Notes under the pieces: generated by a model
The model's database searches: none
Told to the model about the DNA's origin: nothing
The model's input: only the letters and a program-made list of their open reading frames with translations
Made by a program: the position numbers and the translations under genes
Shown: in pieces, positions 35,113 through 48,133 of the stretch
Position numbering within the stretch: the stretch's first letter is position 1
How the letters are laid out: each line of letters begins with the position of its first letter
Assembly (NCBI GenBank): GCA_002110485.1
Contig: MOWL01000002.1
Span: forward strand, 186,001-250,000
Origin: Emergomyces orientalis
Lineage: Eukaryota > Ascomycota > Eurotiomycetes > Onygenales > Ajellomycetaceae
Reading direction: 5' to 3'
Length of the DNA: 64,000 nucleotides

Positions 35113-36087
35113 TCAGTTGTCTTTAGGTCTCCAAAACAAACTGGACTTCCAAAAGGCATGTATATTCGGGTCAAACGGCGGAAGTAGCATTAACCGTCTC
35201 GTATTGAGAAATCTCGACAGGGCTTCCTCTTTGTCGTCGGGCCTGAGTCCAACCCCATGTTAGTTTTATTAAAGTTGAACAACAGTAGTCAAATATATAG
35301 ATATGTATATCGTACAGTCGAACTAGGTTTTCACCGTCCAGCGGGCCACCAAAAAATAGGGCAGGGTTCGACGACAGCATATCCAAAATATGTACTCTTT
35401 CCGCTCCAGGCGAATAGAGGAATGTGCGCTCATTTATCAGCTTGAAGGCCTCGGGGTCTTCGACGACACGAACGCCATGAGATTCGAGGAGCTGTTTGTC
35501 CAGTGTGTTGAAAACGGGATCCTGGGCGTAGCAGTCCTTGATGGTGGTGGATGGAGTATCTTCGCGGGCTATGGGCCGTCATATATTTCTTCCCGTTAGT
35601 TGTTTCGAAAAGTTCCAAATTCTGCCAACCACCAAGGGCCCTATCATGGTTGGTTCACTCATTCAAACGCACCAAAATATTCCAGCATAGTAACCAACGC
35701 AGCCAGCTGGTATAGAGATACAGCCCTGCGGTCAACCCATCCGCCTCTTAAAAACCCACTGGGGCTGCCTAAACCAACGCAGACACAATTATCGATTCTG
35801 CTGGCGGTGCCAGCTACAAGCCCATTGTCCAAGGCTGCCTTCATTGTCTGCCAGCTCTGTGACTCCTCCCAGCATCTTTTGTACCATTCAAACTGTTTCT
35901 TCAGTTTCTTAAAAGTCAATCCATCAGGGGCCTCAGCTGGGATTAATAAGTCTTTGATGGGAGGTAGGCAAAGTTTGTTAGATGTTCGTTGGGAGGTTGT
36001 GATGTGAGTCCAACCTTCTTCATCGTGGACCTGCACTCGCTTTGGTTGGCGAAACCTCCCCCCCCTGCGAGATGTGGATTGGGTCAT
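35113..36087 (-). CDS. SRR1-domain protein
   Basis: Three exons on the minus strand: 36087-35673, 35568-35316, 35242-35113, giving 265 residues; phases agree and intron 1 has an ACTAAC branch site. The SRR1-like domain begins at about residue 85: CVCVGLGSPSG, then RAVSLYQLAALVTMLEYF, which crosses intron 1, followed by a segment with NERTFLYSPGAERVH and NPALFFGGPLDG. SRR1 proteins are named from Arabidopsis SENSITIVITY TO RED LIGHT REDUCED 1; in fungi the domain is common but its biochemical role is unsettled. The N-terminal 25 residues are Arg-rich (SRRGGRFRQPKRVQV). The start could equally be the adjacent Met codon at 36090. The exon 3 peptide ends LPPFDPNIHAFWKSSLFWRP, typical of fungal members. 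Confidence 0.85.
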
Positions 36088-38548
36088 CATTATAACGACA
36101 AAAATCGCTGGCCAGGGCCAGGGAGGAATATTTAAATGGAAGATAGCACTTGCTCGGCCCTTATTGATTGCATGTAGATACTCGAGGTTAGTTTTAGCCC
36201 ATAAATTTTGGAGAGAACACAAACCTTGATTAGTCACATCTTAGTCAACTCTCAGGAGCTCTCCCCGGTTAGTTACATTATCTAGCTTTTCCATCCTGTT
36301 CGTCTCTCGTTTCCTTTTTCAAATCGAATAACAAGATCCAGAATAAGAATGAGGCTATAATCAAGACTTCAATTACGGATATATTAAGATTCCCTACTAG
36401 TCCTTAGCTTCACCGGTCACTGTGCACCGTCCCCAGATTTCTTTACCTTTAGGTTTATGCAATATATATCAAACCACAGGCGAACGCGTCCACAGGAGCG
36501 GGATGCCGCCAATCTGTACATACACAAATAACCATTTACGATCCACTCAAACCAAGCCTGCTTTGACAACACTGGTTAAATTAATAATACCACACAATGT
36601 TCAAGGGATGCGAAACTCGAACCAACAAGAAAATCTGCTCTAGTTTCAATGGCAAATTTGTCTTCAGTCAAACTGATACCTACATTTCGATATGTTCTCA
36701 TTGGCGGATATACTTCAACACGACTATTTTATATAACATATATATAACTAACTCTACAGAGCATGGGCTCTGGTAGTTTGGTATTTATGGAAGTAGTGTG
36801 CAGAGTGGATGGTGAATTGGAGACTTGAAGACAAAGGACCGACGCATGGGAGAAGGTCTTGAAGAGGTGATATCCGTTATATCCGGAAGCAATGCATACT
36901 ATCGATATGTATGCGGAATGTAATAGCAGCGGCTAATTAAAAGTAACTCTTTGCATTTGAAGTACGGAGTAGAAGTCCCCATTTTGTTATTTTATAATTT
37001 TTTTTATTTAAAAAAAAGCAATTATAATTCAACTTATTTTTTGGAGAGGATCCACCAAGTAAAGACAGTTGATGAAGCTTATCATCTCCGTCAAAGAAGC
37101 TTAAAAAGTCCTAGAGATGATTTGAGGCCTCAATCTAGCCGCTCAGAGTTGTTTTTATTTCTGTTATCTGTTCAAGCCTCATCCTTCATTCTTTTACTGA
37201 ACTTCTTCCCCTTGATTAGTTTTGTATGTTCTCGGGGTATTTTGGATTTAGTTTCACCGCGGGGCCTCTAGTCACTATGTTTTATTACTGAGGTCTATCC
37301 CCATGGTTCTTTCAAAGATCATTTCGTCCTGGGATGGTGTGTTTGGTAGGGCTCATTCAATTTGACGGTTCCCGCTGTCAGGATCTGACTTGAGCAGCTG
37401 CTGCGAGGCCCTTGCTCAAAAGTACGACAGACCCCCTTCGCGAGGCCATCCTGGCTGGCCCATAACTAACAATTGCGAAATACCCCATAGATATCCTAGA
37501 TTTCCACCCTTGCAGTCGCTCAAGTTGTGCTGTCCTGAAAATCTTGCGATGTTTTAAGAACTTGAATGTCATGTCTACACTCCTCCTCGGAAGTTCTGTC
37601 TCTCAAAGCCGTGGGCGCTAAAGACATCTTCCCGAGCAAAATGCCTGCCCATGACCCCAGTGATCAACCATCGCGCGGGCGCTTATGTGAACAGAGCTTT
37701 GAACGAATAGAAAGTGCCCATCATGCCAGGATTGACATGCAGCAAGCAGCCAGTTCTTCACATTCAACCACTCAAAACTGGGCCACTCACCCCTCAGCTC
37801 ATGTTTCTTCAACAAAGAGATCTGGCCGCTGATTCGTGGGTGGTGTGATACGGCACTCAGGCGTGCTGCTAGGGCTTACTTAGCCTTTCCAACGATCCCC
37901 GTCGGGCAGTTTTAGTGCATTGTTGCATTCTGGTGTGTCGCGAATCATGCATCCCTCATTGAACCCTCATATTGACTGCACAATGGTTTTGGGCCCATAT
38001 CCATCCTGATTGGCTCATGTCATGGAGGGGAGAAGTGACTGGACAGGCCATTTCTGTTGGCCATGGGCCAGCACCCTTCGTCGTTTCTTTAACTCTTTTG
38101 TGCTTTGCGTTCATATAGTGACAGCGATTTTCGAGCCCATAAGAAGCCCTGCTGAAGGTGTGCGGCGCTGCGAATCTACAACCTTGTCTGCTCTCACCTT
38201 TCCCCTCTTAAGGACTGCGCAACCCACCAAAACATAGATGCCGATTGTGCCTACTTTTTTTCAGCTGGTACTCCCTCCTAGCCATCTCGTCTCCATCGTT
38301 GTTTTCACTCTTGATTTTATCGTTGGCTGTCGCTGTCTCCTCATAGCATCGAGGCAGATTGAATAGCAATATCGAGCCAGTCAGAGCAGATAGTCCGTGG
38401 AATGGAATAAGCCTACCAACATCGCCTTTGATCCCGTTTCCTGAATCTGTTCGAGATTGAGTTGTGAGGGTTTAGCCTTGATTAAAGCAACATTTTCATT
38501 GATATTCTACATACAATTCCTTCATTCTCTCCACATATATCAAACACC
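36088..38548. other. Spacer between SRR1 and BIM1-like genes
   Basis: About 2.5 kb between divergent genes, so it should contain both promoters. No coding region is supported: short frames at 36951-37271, 37566-37832 and 38010-38237 lack recognisable motifs. Confidence 0.5.
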
Positions 38549-39502
38549 ATGCGGCAGCATCAATCGTTAAAGCCCTGGTGGCCAATCCTCCTCATCGCCC
38601 TCTTCGCCTCATCTGTTACAGCTCATACCGTTCTCGTTTATCCTGGATGGAGAGGAAATAACCTTCGTAGCTCTGGAAATATGTCGGATACAGAAGGCTT
38701 GGCTATCGCAAGAGGGGATAATGAAACGGAACTGCTATATCCAGCGGGAATGCAATGGGCTTATCCATGTCCGTATTATCCCACTTTTTCTGACCGTAAC
38801 GCTTTACCAAAAGGCTTCATGTTTTTGATTCATTTCGGCTAACGAGCTATATCAAACTTACTTAGGCGGTGGAATGCCAGTGTCAACAAATCGAACGAAA
38901 TGGCCAGTTAAAGGAGGCGCGGTTTCCTTCCAACCCGGCTGGGCTGCTGGCCATCAAACGGCGTTTGTCTACATAAATATGGGTTATGGAACTATCCCTC
39001 CCAACATGAGCCATCCAATGATCGCCCCGTTCCAACTAGTTGCACCTACGAACGAGGAATATCCAGGCGTATTTTGTATTCCACAAGTTCCAATGCCAAG
39101 AAATGCAGAACTGAAAGTTGGTGATAATGCAACGATACAAATCGTCGAAATTGCTCAACACGGTGCAGCTCTTTATAATGTAAGCTACTCCTACCCCCCC
39201 TTTTTTTTGGCCATTTTCAACCTTGCTATCCGTAGCGTAGCGAATTACAAATCTTCTTTTCTCTTCAATTTCATTTCACTAACTAAGGTCTGCCATATTA
39301 GTGCGTCGATATCACCCTTGCAGAACCCGAAGATGTCCCAGAAGTGACCAAGGAAAATTGCTTCAACTCAACCCACTTAACGGCCAGATACATATTCGCC
39401 ATGGATATCGAGGGTGGCGCTTCCTCCACCATCTCATCTTCACGAATGAGCTTTGCTCTTGTTCCATTGCTGCTGGCCGGCTCCTTTGGCCTCCTGTTTT
39501 AA
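38549..39502 (+). CDS. BIM1/X325-like copper-binding LPMO-fold surface protein, GPI-type tail
   Basis: Three exons: 38549-38768, 38866-39179, 39302-39502, giving 244 residues. A signal peptide (residues 1-25) is cut before His26, leaving HTVLVYPGWRGNN; this N-terminal His is the hallmark of the copper-binding LPMO-like X325/BIM1 family. Other family features are the QWAYPCGGMP segment, which is split by intron 1, and four extracellular cysteines after the first (Cys149 region, VDITLAEP, ENCFNST). The C-terminus has a Ser-rich linker and a hydrophobic tail (LVPLLLAGSFGLLF), consistent with GPI anchoring. Family members are not polysaccharide oxidases; BIM1 of Cryptococcus takes part in copper acquisition, and others sit in the wall. 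The first donor is the unusual GTCCGT, but it is the only one that restores the family motif; intron 1 carries a perfect GCTAAC branch site. Confidence 0.87.
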
Positions 39503-40843
39503 AACTATAAATAGGGAGGGGAAAAATAGGCTTATGTAGCCTTATGTTTTATATAATTTGATCACCGCATTTTACCATTCGCATATCGATATGCCTTCAG
39601 AGAATTTATCTCCCTTTCGTCCCTTTTATACTCCCTCCGCAAAGCGTATTTGATTGGCGTTTGGTTGACCTAGGGGACCCGTTCATATTTCATTTACTCA
39701 ATTTTTTTTTTTTTGCTTCCCCCAACCTCAACTCCTTTTCTTTGTTTAGTTGGACATTCGGTTCGGGTGAATTCTAGGCTATATACTAAATTTGCTTTTC
39801 AATTTTCAAGGCTGCCCAAACTCTTCCCCCCCGGTTTCTATTCTCGGCTCGATTGTTTCCCCAAAGGCTATATTTCTTTCTTTAACTCCTTTTAGCTTGC
39901 TTTTTCCGCCTCGCATCGCAAGTCGGAGGACCCAGCCGTAGTGAAGGAGCGTGTGTACTCCAGCGGTTGCTCTCCCTTTGCGGTACTCGCTATAAGCGAT
40001 TAAATAAATATCATATTACACAAAATGCTACACAACGTTTCAATTTATGATGATAGAATTTCTTTCACATTTTAGAGGTTTTTTTTGGTAAAGCAAAGCA
40101 AAGTGCCACTTTACTTCCCATTGGGTGCAATGCACGTCATATCGACCCTCCATACAAATCCCCAGAGAGCTTTGTTTAAGCACTGGTCTTACCCAATATT
40201 TCCCATGAAGTTAAGATGGTGGTAATAAATCCATTAAGTTATGAAGGTTATTTAGTATCGATGTGTATGACCATACACTAATTTTGAAAGAAGAAAGGCG
40301 CAGGCAATAGGAGATGGGAGATGAGGAGGTGATAGAATTTCACGTAAGAATATCATCTACGATTGAATATCTCATCTTCCTTTGCTGTTTTCATCGACTA
40401 CCTTGGGGGGGTGGGGGGGTAGGAAAGGCTATGAAGAGAGCTACTGAATAATGAATAAAATAATACAATAAATATCATGTTTGGTGTGGACCAAAGTGGT
40501 AGTTGTAGTAGTAGGTTTATGTTTCACCTCGTTACTTTTATAGGATCGGGATTGGTTATGGCAGACGGTTTCAACAGCTCCTGATATTACGCTTTGTTAA
40601 CACGAAGGTTGGGGTATTTCATTTAAAACCTACACACTGCAGAAAATGGCGTAAGAAGCCAGTAAGTTCCATTTTTTAGGGAGATACAGCTCGCTTAAAC
40701 GCTGCACTCGCTTTGCACGGATGGAACTGTGATGGCTATTTGATTTTTAGAGCCAAAGTTAAGACCTATCCAGTATCACAATCACCATCGCACATGCATA
40801 ACCCGCCAGCAAGATCACTCAAGTGTAAAGCAAATGTTACCAA
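39503..40843. other. Spacer between BIM1-like and epoxide-hydrolase-like genes
   Basis: About 1.3 kb between the 3' ends of convergent genes, AT-rich, with T runs (39699-39712, 40078-40087) and a G run near 40405-40420. I see no gene. Confidence 0.6.
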
Positions 40844-42067
40844 TTACCCTAATGAGCTTACCAGCTCCAAGATGCCCCTGGCTACTTGTTCCGGTTTCTC
40901 GGAAGGAACCCAGTGCCCCGCACCATCCACAATTGTTAAACCACGAAAATCAGAACAAACCTCCTTCGTCATCATCGCCTCCATAGCACCAGGCTCCTGA
41001 TACGTTCCCCAGTCCTGACGCCCAGAAATAAATGCGATCGGGCATTCCACCCGTTTCCCGGCAAAGATGTCAACGTCATGTCTGCGGGCCGCCGCCGGAT
41101 CCGAGCTGGTGAAAACCCGGTACCAGTTAAGTCCCCCCTGGAAACTGTTCCGGCGGAACTCTGATACGTAAACTGCCAAATCGCTATCTGGCAGCCAGGT
41201 TTGGGAATACTGAATGGCAGATGGATCTTCCTGTGCCATGTCTGTTGCTATTGCCTCTGGCATCGTGGCGTTTAGTGGCATGACGTAGTAATATGGCAAT
41301 TTTGCGAGTTCGGAAGCAGTCCAGGATGTTAGTGGGTGCGGGTTATTCTTCGACCATGCGGCGCTTTTGAGGTGGAAATATCCCCTGAGAAATTCGTGGA
41401 GCCCTTGGGGTGGGTTCGTCATCTCTGAACTCGCTGGCTGGGTTGAGAAGTACCATTTGTAATGCTTACGACCTAGAGACGCGAGATCCGTATGGATATC
41501 TGAGACAGCGGGTGGCTTGCTCCCGGGCGCTTCTGTGGATTGCACTGTAGTGTTGAAACTTGGAAGGCTCGGGACCTTTTTGAACGGATGGCTCATCAAG
41601 ACAACACTTTGGAAGAAATCAGGCCTGGCCAAAGCACAGAATGCCGCAGAAACTGCACCGAAGTCATGTCCCACCAAACACTTGACGCTTTGATAGCCTA
41701 GGGCGTGAACAAGGACAAGAACATCGCGGACCAGGTTTGTTACTGAAAAACTGTTCAGGTCAACACTTGCGAATTCTCGGGTATCCCAGCCGGTTGTACG
41801 GCCATAGCCGCGCTGATCGGGAGCAACGACATAGTAGCCCGCGTCGGCGAGCAAAGGCATCACTTTCCGCCATGAAAATGCTAGCTCTGGGAAGCCGTGC
41901 AGGAGCACAATTAAGGGCCGGTCTCTGTCAGGAGTATAGCCTGCTTCGAGGATGTGGAAGGATAGGCCAATTGGGCTGGTATCAACCTGTCTTGAAGAGA
42001 CACCCTGCGGGAGGGGCAGGGGGTAGAGTAGCGGAGCTGACATTGCTTTTCTGAGGTTAACATACAA
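40844..42067 (-). CDS. Alpha/beta hydrolase, soluble epoxide hydrolase type
   Basis: Single-exon frame of 407 residues. The oxyanion-hole motif is HGFPE (57-61), followed by DQRGYGRT. The nucleophile elbow is GHDFG with Asp135, and the charge-relay residues are Asp352 (GRQDWG) and His385 (GAGHW). An Asp nucleophile with HGFP is diagnostic of epoxide hydrolases and related haloalkane dehalogenases; the cap region between 160 and 300 contains Tyr residues that could activate the epoxide. The usual motif is GHDWG, and here Phe replaces Trp. The reaction is presumably conversion of an epoxide to a diol, in the cytosol or peroxisome; no clear targeting signal is seen. Met9 (42043) in the context KAMSAPLL is an alternative start and would give a more typical 399-residue enzyme. 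Confidence 0.9.
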   Translation of the reverse strand: MYVNLRKAMSAPLLYPLPLPQGVSSRQVDTSPIGLSFHILEAGYTPDRDRPLIVLLHGFPELAFSWRKVMPLLADAGYYVVAPDQRGYGRTTGWDTREFASVDLNSFSVTNLVRDVLVLVHALGYQSVKCLVGHDFGAVSAAFCALARPDFFQSVVLMSHPFKKVPSLPSFNTTVQSTEAPGSKPPAVSDIHTDLASLGRKHYKWYFSTQPASSEMTNPPQGLHEFLRGYFHLKSAAWSKNNPHPLTSWTASELAKLPYYYVMPLNATMPEAIATDMAQEDPSAIQYSQTWLPDSDLAVYVSEFRRNSFQGGLNWYRVFTSSDPAAARRHDVDIFAGKRVECPIAFISGRQDWGTYQEPGAMEAMMTKEVCSDFRGLTIVDGAGHWVPSEKPEQVARGILELVSSLG

Positions 42068-43550
42068 GGGAATTCAGCAAAGGAACCCTATCATCCAAGT
42101 TGTATGTTAGATGTTTAAAGGATTAGCAAGCATTTGTGTAATATACTTATGTTCCCATAGTAGGTCGAGCATAAGCGGGTGGGCAATACTGCCTCGGGAT
42201 GATGCTGTCATACCCCACACATCACTATGCTGCTCTGCATGCTGACTGCTCTAACCTTTGTCATGCAATGTGGGCCTAAGTAAACTTAAGATGATCTCTT
42301 TAGGTTCTTGTTTCCATGTCACTGACAAATGTGTGTTGAAAAGCCAGATATGTAACTTTCTCAATTCCATAGACAAGACAAAATGTAGGTTACGTTACAG
42401 ATAAACTTCCAGGGGGAAACCACACCAGGTACAAGGCCGTCAGCGAATGGAGATTTTGGAAATATTAAATTGATCAAATATTATGTTTTCATGTAATAAT
42501 GAAAGACACCATCTGGCGCGTGTAATATTCACCATGGTTTAGCCAGCAGGTTAAACAGATGGCGAACCCTCGCCAAACATCTCGGCCTGGATCCCTGCTT
42601 TGCGCAAGAAACCGGTTTTTGTTCTGTCAAATAGGATGGATCCATGGAATTGCGCGTTCGATAAATATGACAAACCGTTTAGCAGTTGAGAAACAGGAAA
42701 CTTAAAAGAGCAAAAATCCGATTCTCAACTGACTTTCGGGTCGTTCTAACCCACTTTAGAGCAAAAATAGGATTTCTGCGAGTCAACACACTTTGTTTGT
42801 TCGTTCTTGGACTTTACTGCTGGGTGTCTGTATGAATGTATGTACTGTGCCTAGGAGCTGGGGCTGATATGTAACTATTTATGGCCTACTAGGTGACTTA
42901 GTATCAGTCTGCCATTTTGTAAAATTAAACTTGTGCTGTGTGAAATCCAGCAGGAAAAGAAACATAGAGAGGGTTTACAATACATAGTTAGTTAGCAGAA
43001 TAGAATAATGAGATTGTAGGAAGAGAGATATCTAAAAAAGCACCTCAGACAGCATCCGAATCCATCAAGGCTGGGGCACACACCAGTTTAAATATATTTT
43101 ACGGGAGTAACTATGGGCTGTTGATGTCATGCCAATCCCAGCCAAATGTGACAAGACCAACAACCTCCATCCTTTTTTTGCTTCTTTGGCTGGAGTGGAC
43201 AACTCACTTTCACATCATCTCCCACTCCCAACCCACAATCATTTGCTCTCCCAATCCATCGCATTACCTTCCTCCTATTTACTGCCTGGCGCAGTGTGCT
43301 TATTTCGTGTTGGGTGGCGAGGCGAAACGTGGCGCGCGATGATGCTTGAGAACTAATAATCGCTACCTGGCAAACCCGCCGATTAATCCCTAATGAAGCT
43401 TTAAGAAACAAACACAGCAAAAGACTCCCTGGGCTGTCGATTTGCTCAAAGCAAGCTCTGCTCATCTACCGATTACGATATCAATTATCGGGTTAATCCT
43501 TAATCCCCTCTCATGGGCAGTATCCTTTCCTGGCGAGCGAACCTCTCACC
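42068..43550. other. Divergent intergenic region upstream of the hydrolase and the large Ser-rich gene
   Basis: About 1.5 kb between divergent genes, expected to hold both promoters. No coding region is supported. The stretch 43160-43550 is pyrimidine-rich and probably belongs to the promoter/leader of the right-hand gene. Confidence 0.55.
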
Positions 43551-46500
43551 ATGTTCCGTCGCAAAAGAGCCTCTGCGCATGCGGTGAGTTACCCTACATT
43601 TTTGACTAGAGCAGCTCTTGGAGCTCGTCCTACACCAGGCCACGATCTTTCAACCACCCCTCCCACACCCATCTTCTTTGAAGACCTACCACCCTGTTGC
43701 TGATGCAAGTGCTGCGTGGCCTTCAGCCCATAAATCCCAATCCGTCGCCCTCTGCCCAGACCGCCGCCGCCCAGGCTTTCAGAGCCTCCCAAGCCAATGC
43801 CACAATATCTACAGCCGCTGCGGCAGCAGCCCTTCGCATACATACTCCTACCCCCACCCCCGTCGAGAACGTCCAGACAAAACGCATGCTGCGGAGGCAA
43901 TTGTCTGCCGCCAGTGCAAAGGGAAAAGTGGCTCAACCACTCACTCAGAATGGACGCCTACATCGGAGTAGTAGCTCCGGTTCGATGACCACAAGAACTT
44001 TTCGAGAGCAACCCCCGGCCCATTCGGGTTCAATTGCTAGCTCTATCGAGCGAAGTATTACCCCTGTGCCTCCGCTTCCCCAGAGTTTTATGGCGCATCG
44101 ACGAACTGTCAGCCTGGATCCTTCCTATCGAGCGATCACTCCTTCGGGCGACTCAAGACGATCGCCTGGCGCACGCAGTCCCACTTCCCCTCGTTCTCCT
44201 CGAGTTTTGAGCAGTCTTCCAGAGTTGGAAAGGAAGGACAGTCGGAGCTCAATCAACTTTTCCTACCCCACACACGCCCGTCCAAATTCCCCACCTCAAT
44301 CACCAACTAAAAAGTTAGTCGCGAAATCCCCGGTTTCTGATGAGGGGAGATGCACAGATGAAGGGCCTTCTCAAAGCCATATCGCTGCTCTAACATCCAA
44401 ACTTACGACTCCTCCTATAACGACGAATGCCAGTGGAAGCCAATCCTGTCCAGATTTGGATGCCGTTCATACAGAATATGACGAGTCGAGGCCGCCTAAG
44501 GTTGGATCTACCCATGCAATTGCAGAGATCGAGACGAGTGCTGCTACCGAAGAACGAGATCCTGCGCTATCACACTATACGCATCCTACAAATCTAAGCT
44601 TGTATACATATGGGGAAGAGGCTGAACAGGACCGTCACCTTTCCCCCGATTTACACCAACCGAAAGCACGAACATTTCAACAATATGACGATCTAGTAGC
44701 CCAAGTCACAGAACAGCATATCACGGCCCCTTCAGAAGCACACGTACCCGAGACTCATCAAACGGACCAACCTATTAACCCGACTGATTCACCCGAATCT
44801 CAACAACTACATGAAACTGCAAGAGATGTCGAAGACGATAAAGCAACCTTGCCAACTAGGTCTGCGATCGATATCTCCCCGTCTACAGATACTGGCACGA
44901 CTCCATATATTACTTCCGAGACTCCATCACAGAGCCGACCACATGGCCTAGTGAATTTTAACACCGCAGATCCCAACAATGAAAGACATCATTCACTTAG
45001 TCCCACACGCACTACACGCTTCTCCAACCACCTTGCTGTTTCCCTTACGGGGGAAAGACTTCATGATCCTCCCCCACGGTCAATGTCTCCTGGAAAATCA
45101 GCGTTAAAACATCCAACTCCTCAATCTAGCCCGGGCGAGCGCACTACAAACAACTGGTCTAAATCACTTCGAGCGCATAGTGAATCATCTGATGGTACAT
45201 CGGCAGAATCAGATGATGGCCAAAGGGCGGGGAGCAAAAAACGCACCCCTAAGGTCAGCTTTGAAGATGAACCTGAGGTGGTAGGAACTGCGGCCATGTC
45301 TTCTATTTCTCAAGGGTCGCCCGTTACCTCAAGCCCTCCATGGGGGTCGGGATCAAAGTATTCAAGTTTTGCAAGGAATGGTCCCCGATTTAATACCAGT
45401 AATGGTAATGGCGACGATGCGTTCGACGAAGTCATGAAACCGCGGCCTGCACTTCCTTCTTTTGGCAGTGTTCGTGGAAGAAGAGGGTTGATCGAGGATC
45501 ACGATAAGCGACAGGTTCACGACGGATATTCGTCATCGAGGACGTTCGCTAGCAATGCTTTTAGTGGAATTCTAAACCAAAGCAAACATACGCGCTCCCA
45601 CGACACCATGTCTTCTCCCACTGGTGACCCAATACCTCCAGAAGTCACGTCAGTTGAAGGGACTGGTTATGATTCCATGTCCGAACAGAGCTCATCCAGC
45701 GATGATATCGCGGACCCTCGTGATTTTGCCCCTCCAGGCGATAGCATTACTAGTTTTGCTCCTTCGGAAGGACTGGGAGCCTCTAGCGATAGCCATGACA
45801 TTGGGAATGAAACTGGAAGGGGTTTGGGGCAGACTGACAATGTACCTGTTATCTCAATTCATCCCGCTACTCCAGCTCTTACAGAGGAAAAGAATAGCAG
45901 TGAATGGAACAGGATCCCAGGAGGGTTTCCATCTCCAATGCCTCTTTTAGAACACGAAAAGCCCCAGCTAAGCATTGGTAACGCACGACAACCAAGACCT
46001 GTTACACCTGATTCCGCCCCTCACCCCCAGGCTTCTTCGATTCCATCTAATGATGGTGACGAATCTGATGACTCAAGTGAGAGTGTTTACAGCGATGCAG
46101 CTGAAAATTTGTCGGATCTTGAAGGCGATGGTTTTGGTTCCATAAATGCAATAGTTGATAGTCCTGTCTCTCACGTCTCTAGCTATACCCATACTCCGCC
46201 CCCAGACAGCCCTATCCAGTCGAAGGCGGATAAAAAGCAGTCATCAGACGTTTCATTGCAACGCAATGAGCCCCGCAATTCTTCTTCATTGGGGTGTGTT
46301 TATGCAAGCGCTCCTTTGCCCGTTGTCCAGGAAGAAGTTCTACCTTCGTCAACGTCCAGCAGCAAGAAAGTGAATATAGACGGCTGTGCAGGCGCTCGCC
46401 ATCTTGAAAACCAGCGACTGCAGCCAAAGTCCGGCCCACGTGAACGGGTCTCCACAACTGCGGACGGTACGGGACCTGCACAAGTCAACGAGAACACATT

Positions 46501-48133
46501 GAACTCAGATCAAGTTTCGCTCAATGGAGAACAAGCCCATACATCAACGAAGAGTAACCGTAATGCCGCCAAGCAAAAGGGACTAAAGTCAAAACCCTCT
46601 AATCAAAGCCAGAATAATACGACAACCTCCCACAATAGGAAATACGTTTCACAGAAACGAAATGACCCATCTCCCACGAAACGACCCGCTGAAAATGGAC
46701 TTATTTCTTCTTCGGGTGCTGTGCCTACTTTGGATTTCGGATTCTCTTCAACAGGCCGCACCCAGCCACCCGCATATGATAGCGATTCTTCAAGCAGCTT
46801 TAAACGCATCAAACGTTCACCACGGAATACCACACGTTATACTTTGAAACGCACGCTGAGAACTCCCTCTGATAACCGCCCCCATTCATCAGGCGGGTAT
46901 TCTGCAGGCATCGGTGGTCGGTCATCTCCACCCACCAGCCAGCGGAGACCGTTTTCTTCAGACCACAATTTGCCGACTCGGACAACGTTACGCGGATCAA
47001 GCAGTGGATTGCACACCAAATCCTCATCATTTGCCAGCTTTGGGAAGTCATCGAAGCTCAAAGGTGTCCCAGCTGGGTTGAACTTACTAACAGGGACGAA
47101 ATCCAAATCTTCGCTTGGCTACGCCAACGATTATAATGTGGGGTGGCCTCGTCCATTCCGAAGCCGTTATGAAGATTCGAGCGACGATGAACTAGCTCCC
47201 GTGGAACTCAGTCCTGTTCGCGGTATACCCAGGCGAAAGGATGGCGTTGACGGTGATTCGACCGATCTCGAAGATAGTTCTGAGGATGATACGCCCAAAA
47301 GGGTGTTAAGGCGGCCCGCACCCCGCCGCCACTCGATAATCCCAAGCAACGACAAAGCTAAACCAGTCCCTACCCCAGTCAGTAAAACGAACGGCACGAC
47401 AGCTACAGTTGCCGCTAACGAACCAAGGAGTGTAATGCCAAATCAACCTGGAGCGTTTGTCCCCCAACTTCCTAAGAAGCATGGGAGCATCTTTAGCAGG
47501 ATTGGTCGCTCAAAGCACAAAGGCAACGACGATGCTAAAATCCGAAAGTCTGAGCTAGATAGCGCTGCAAGGCGTGACAGTCCGCTTGAGCGTTCCCGCT
47601 TAGAACTCCAGCGAAATAAGAGTTTAAGGTCCTCAAGGAACGACGGCGGCCACATGCCTTTTTCGTCCAGCGTTGAAGTAAATGACTCTAAGAACTCTAA
47701 TGGAGCTCCGATTATGATTTCTCCAAACGAAGCCGATGTTGAGAAAGTTCCTGACCTCATGGGGCCAGTTTCATGGCCGTTGCGCTCCCCCACGAATGCT
47801 CCTGCTAACATAGCCGCTCCCATTCCACCTATTCCTGAAACAGGTGAATCGGATCCGGAACGTGCATGTACCTCTAACCGCATCGCGATAAATAACGGCA
47901 ACGCTACTTCCCACGTGTCAATTTCGGGACCAACTTCACCAGTGACGGAATCACCCAACTGGACATCTCGTTTTCGTCCACGATTACACAGCCGGCGTGG
48001 TACGAACAGTACCATTGGCGAGGACTCTTCTGCTTCCATGGGGTCGGATGCAGGCACAACGGTTCCTGGACCAGACGAGAAGAGGAAGAGGAAGAAATTC
48101 TCGCTCCTAAAAAAGGCGTTTGGAATGAGCTAG
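43551..48133 (+). CDS. Very large Ser/Pro-rich, mostly disordered conserved fungal protein
   Basis: Proposed two exons, 43551-43583 (11 codons, MFRRKRASAHA) and 43727-48133, giving 1479 residues. The acceptor at 43726 is the one that keeps phase, has a CTGAT branch-like sequence nearby and leads into PINPNPSPSAQTAAAQAF. Nearly the whole protein is Ser/Pro/Asp/Asn-rich with many SP/TP sites (for example SPTSPRSPR near the start), which suggests a heavily phosphorylated scaffold. Recognisable patches are TKRMLRRQ at about residue 60, the acidic SSDDELAPVELSPVRG at about 1160, a basic PKKHGSIFSRIGRSKHKG stretch at about 1255, and an extreme C-terminus KRKRKKFSLLKKAFGMS. That tail is basic and amphipathic and could bind membrane or act as a nuclear signal. 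No catalytic domain is seen. Proteins of this build are conserved in eurotiomycetes, but I cannot name a function. Confidence 0.85.
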
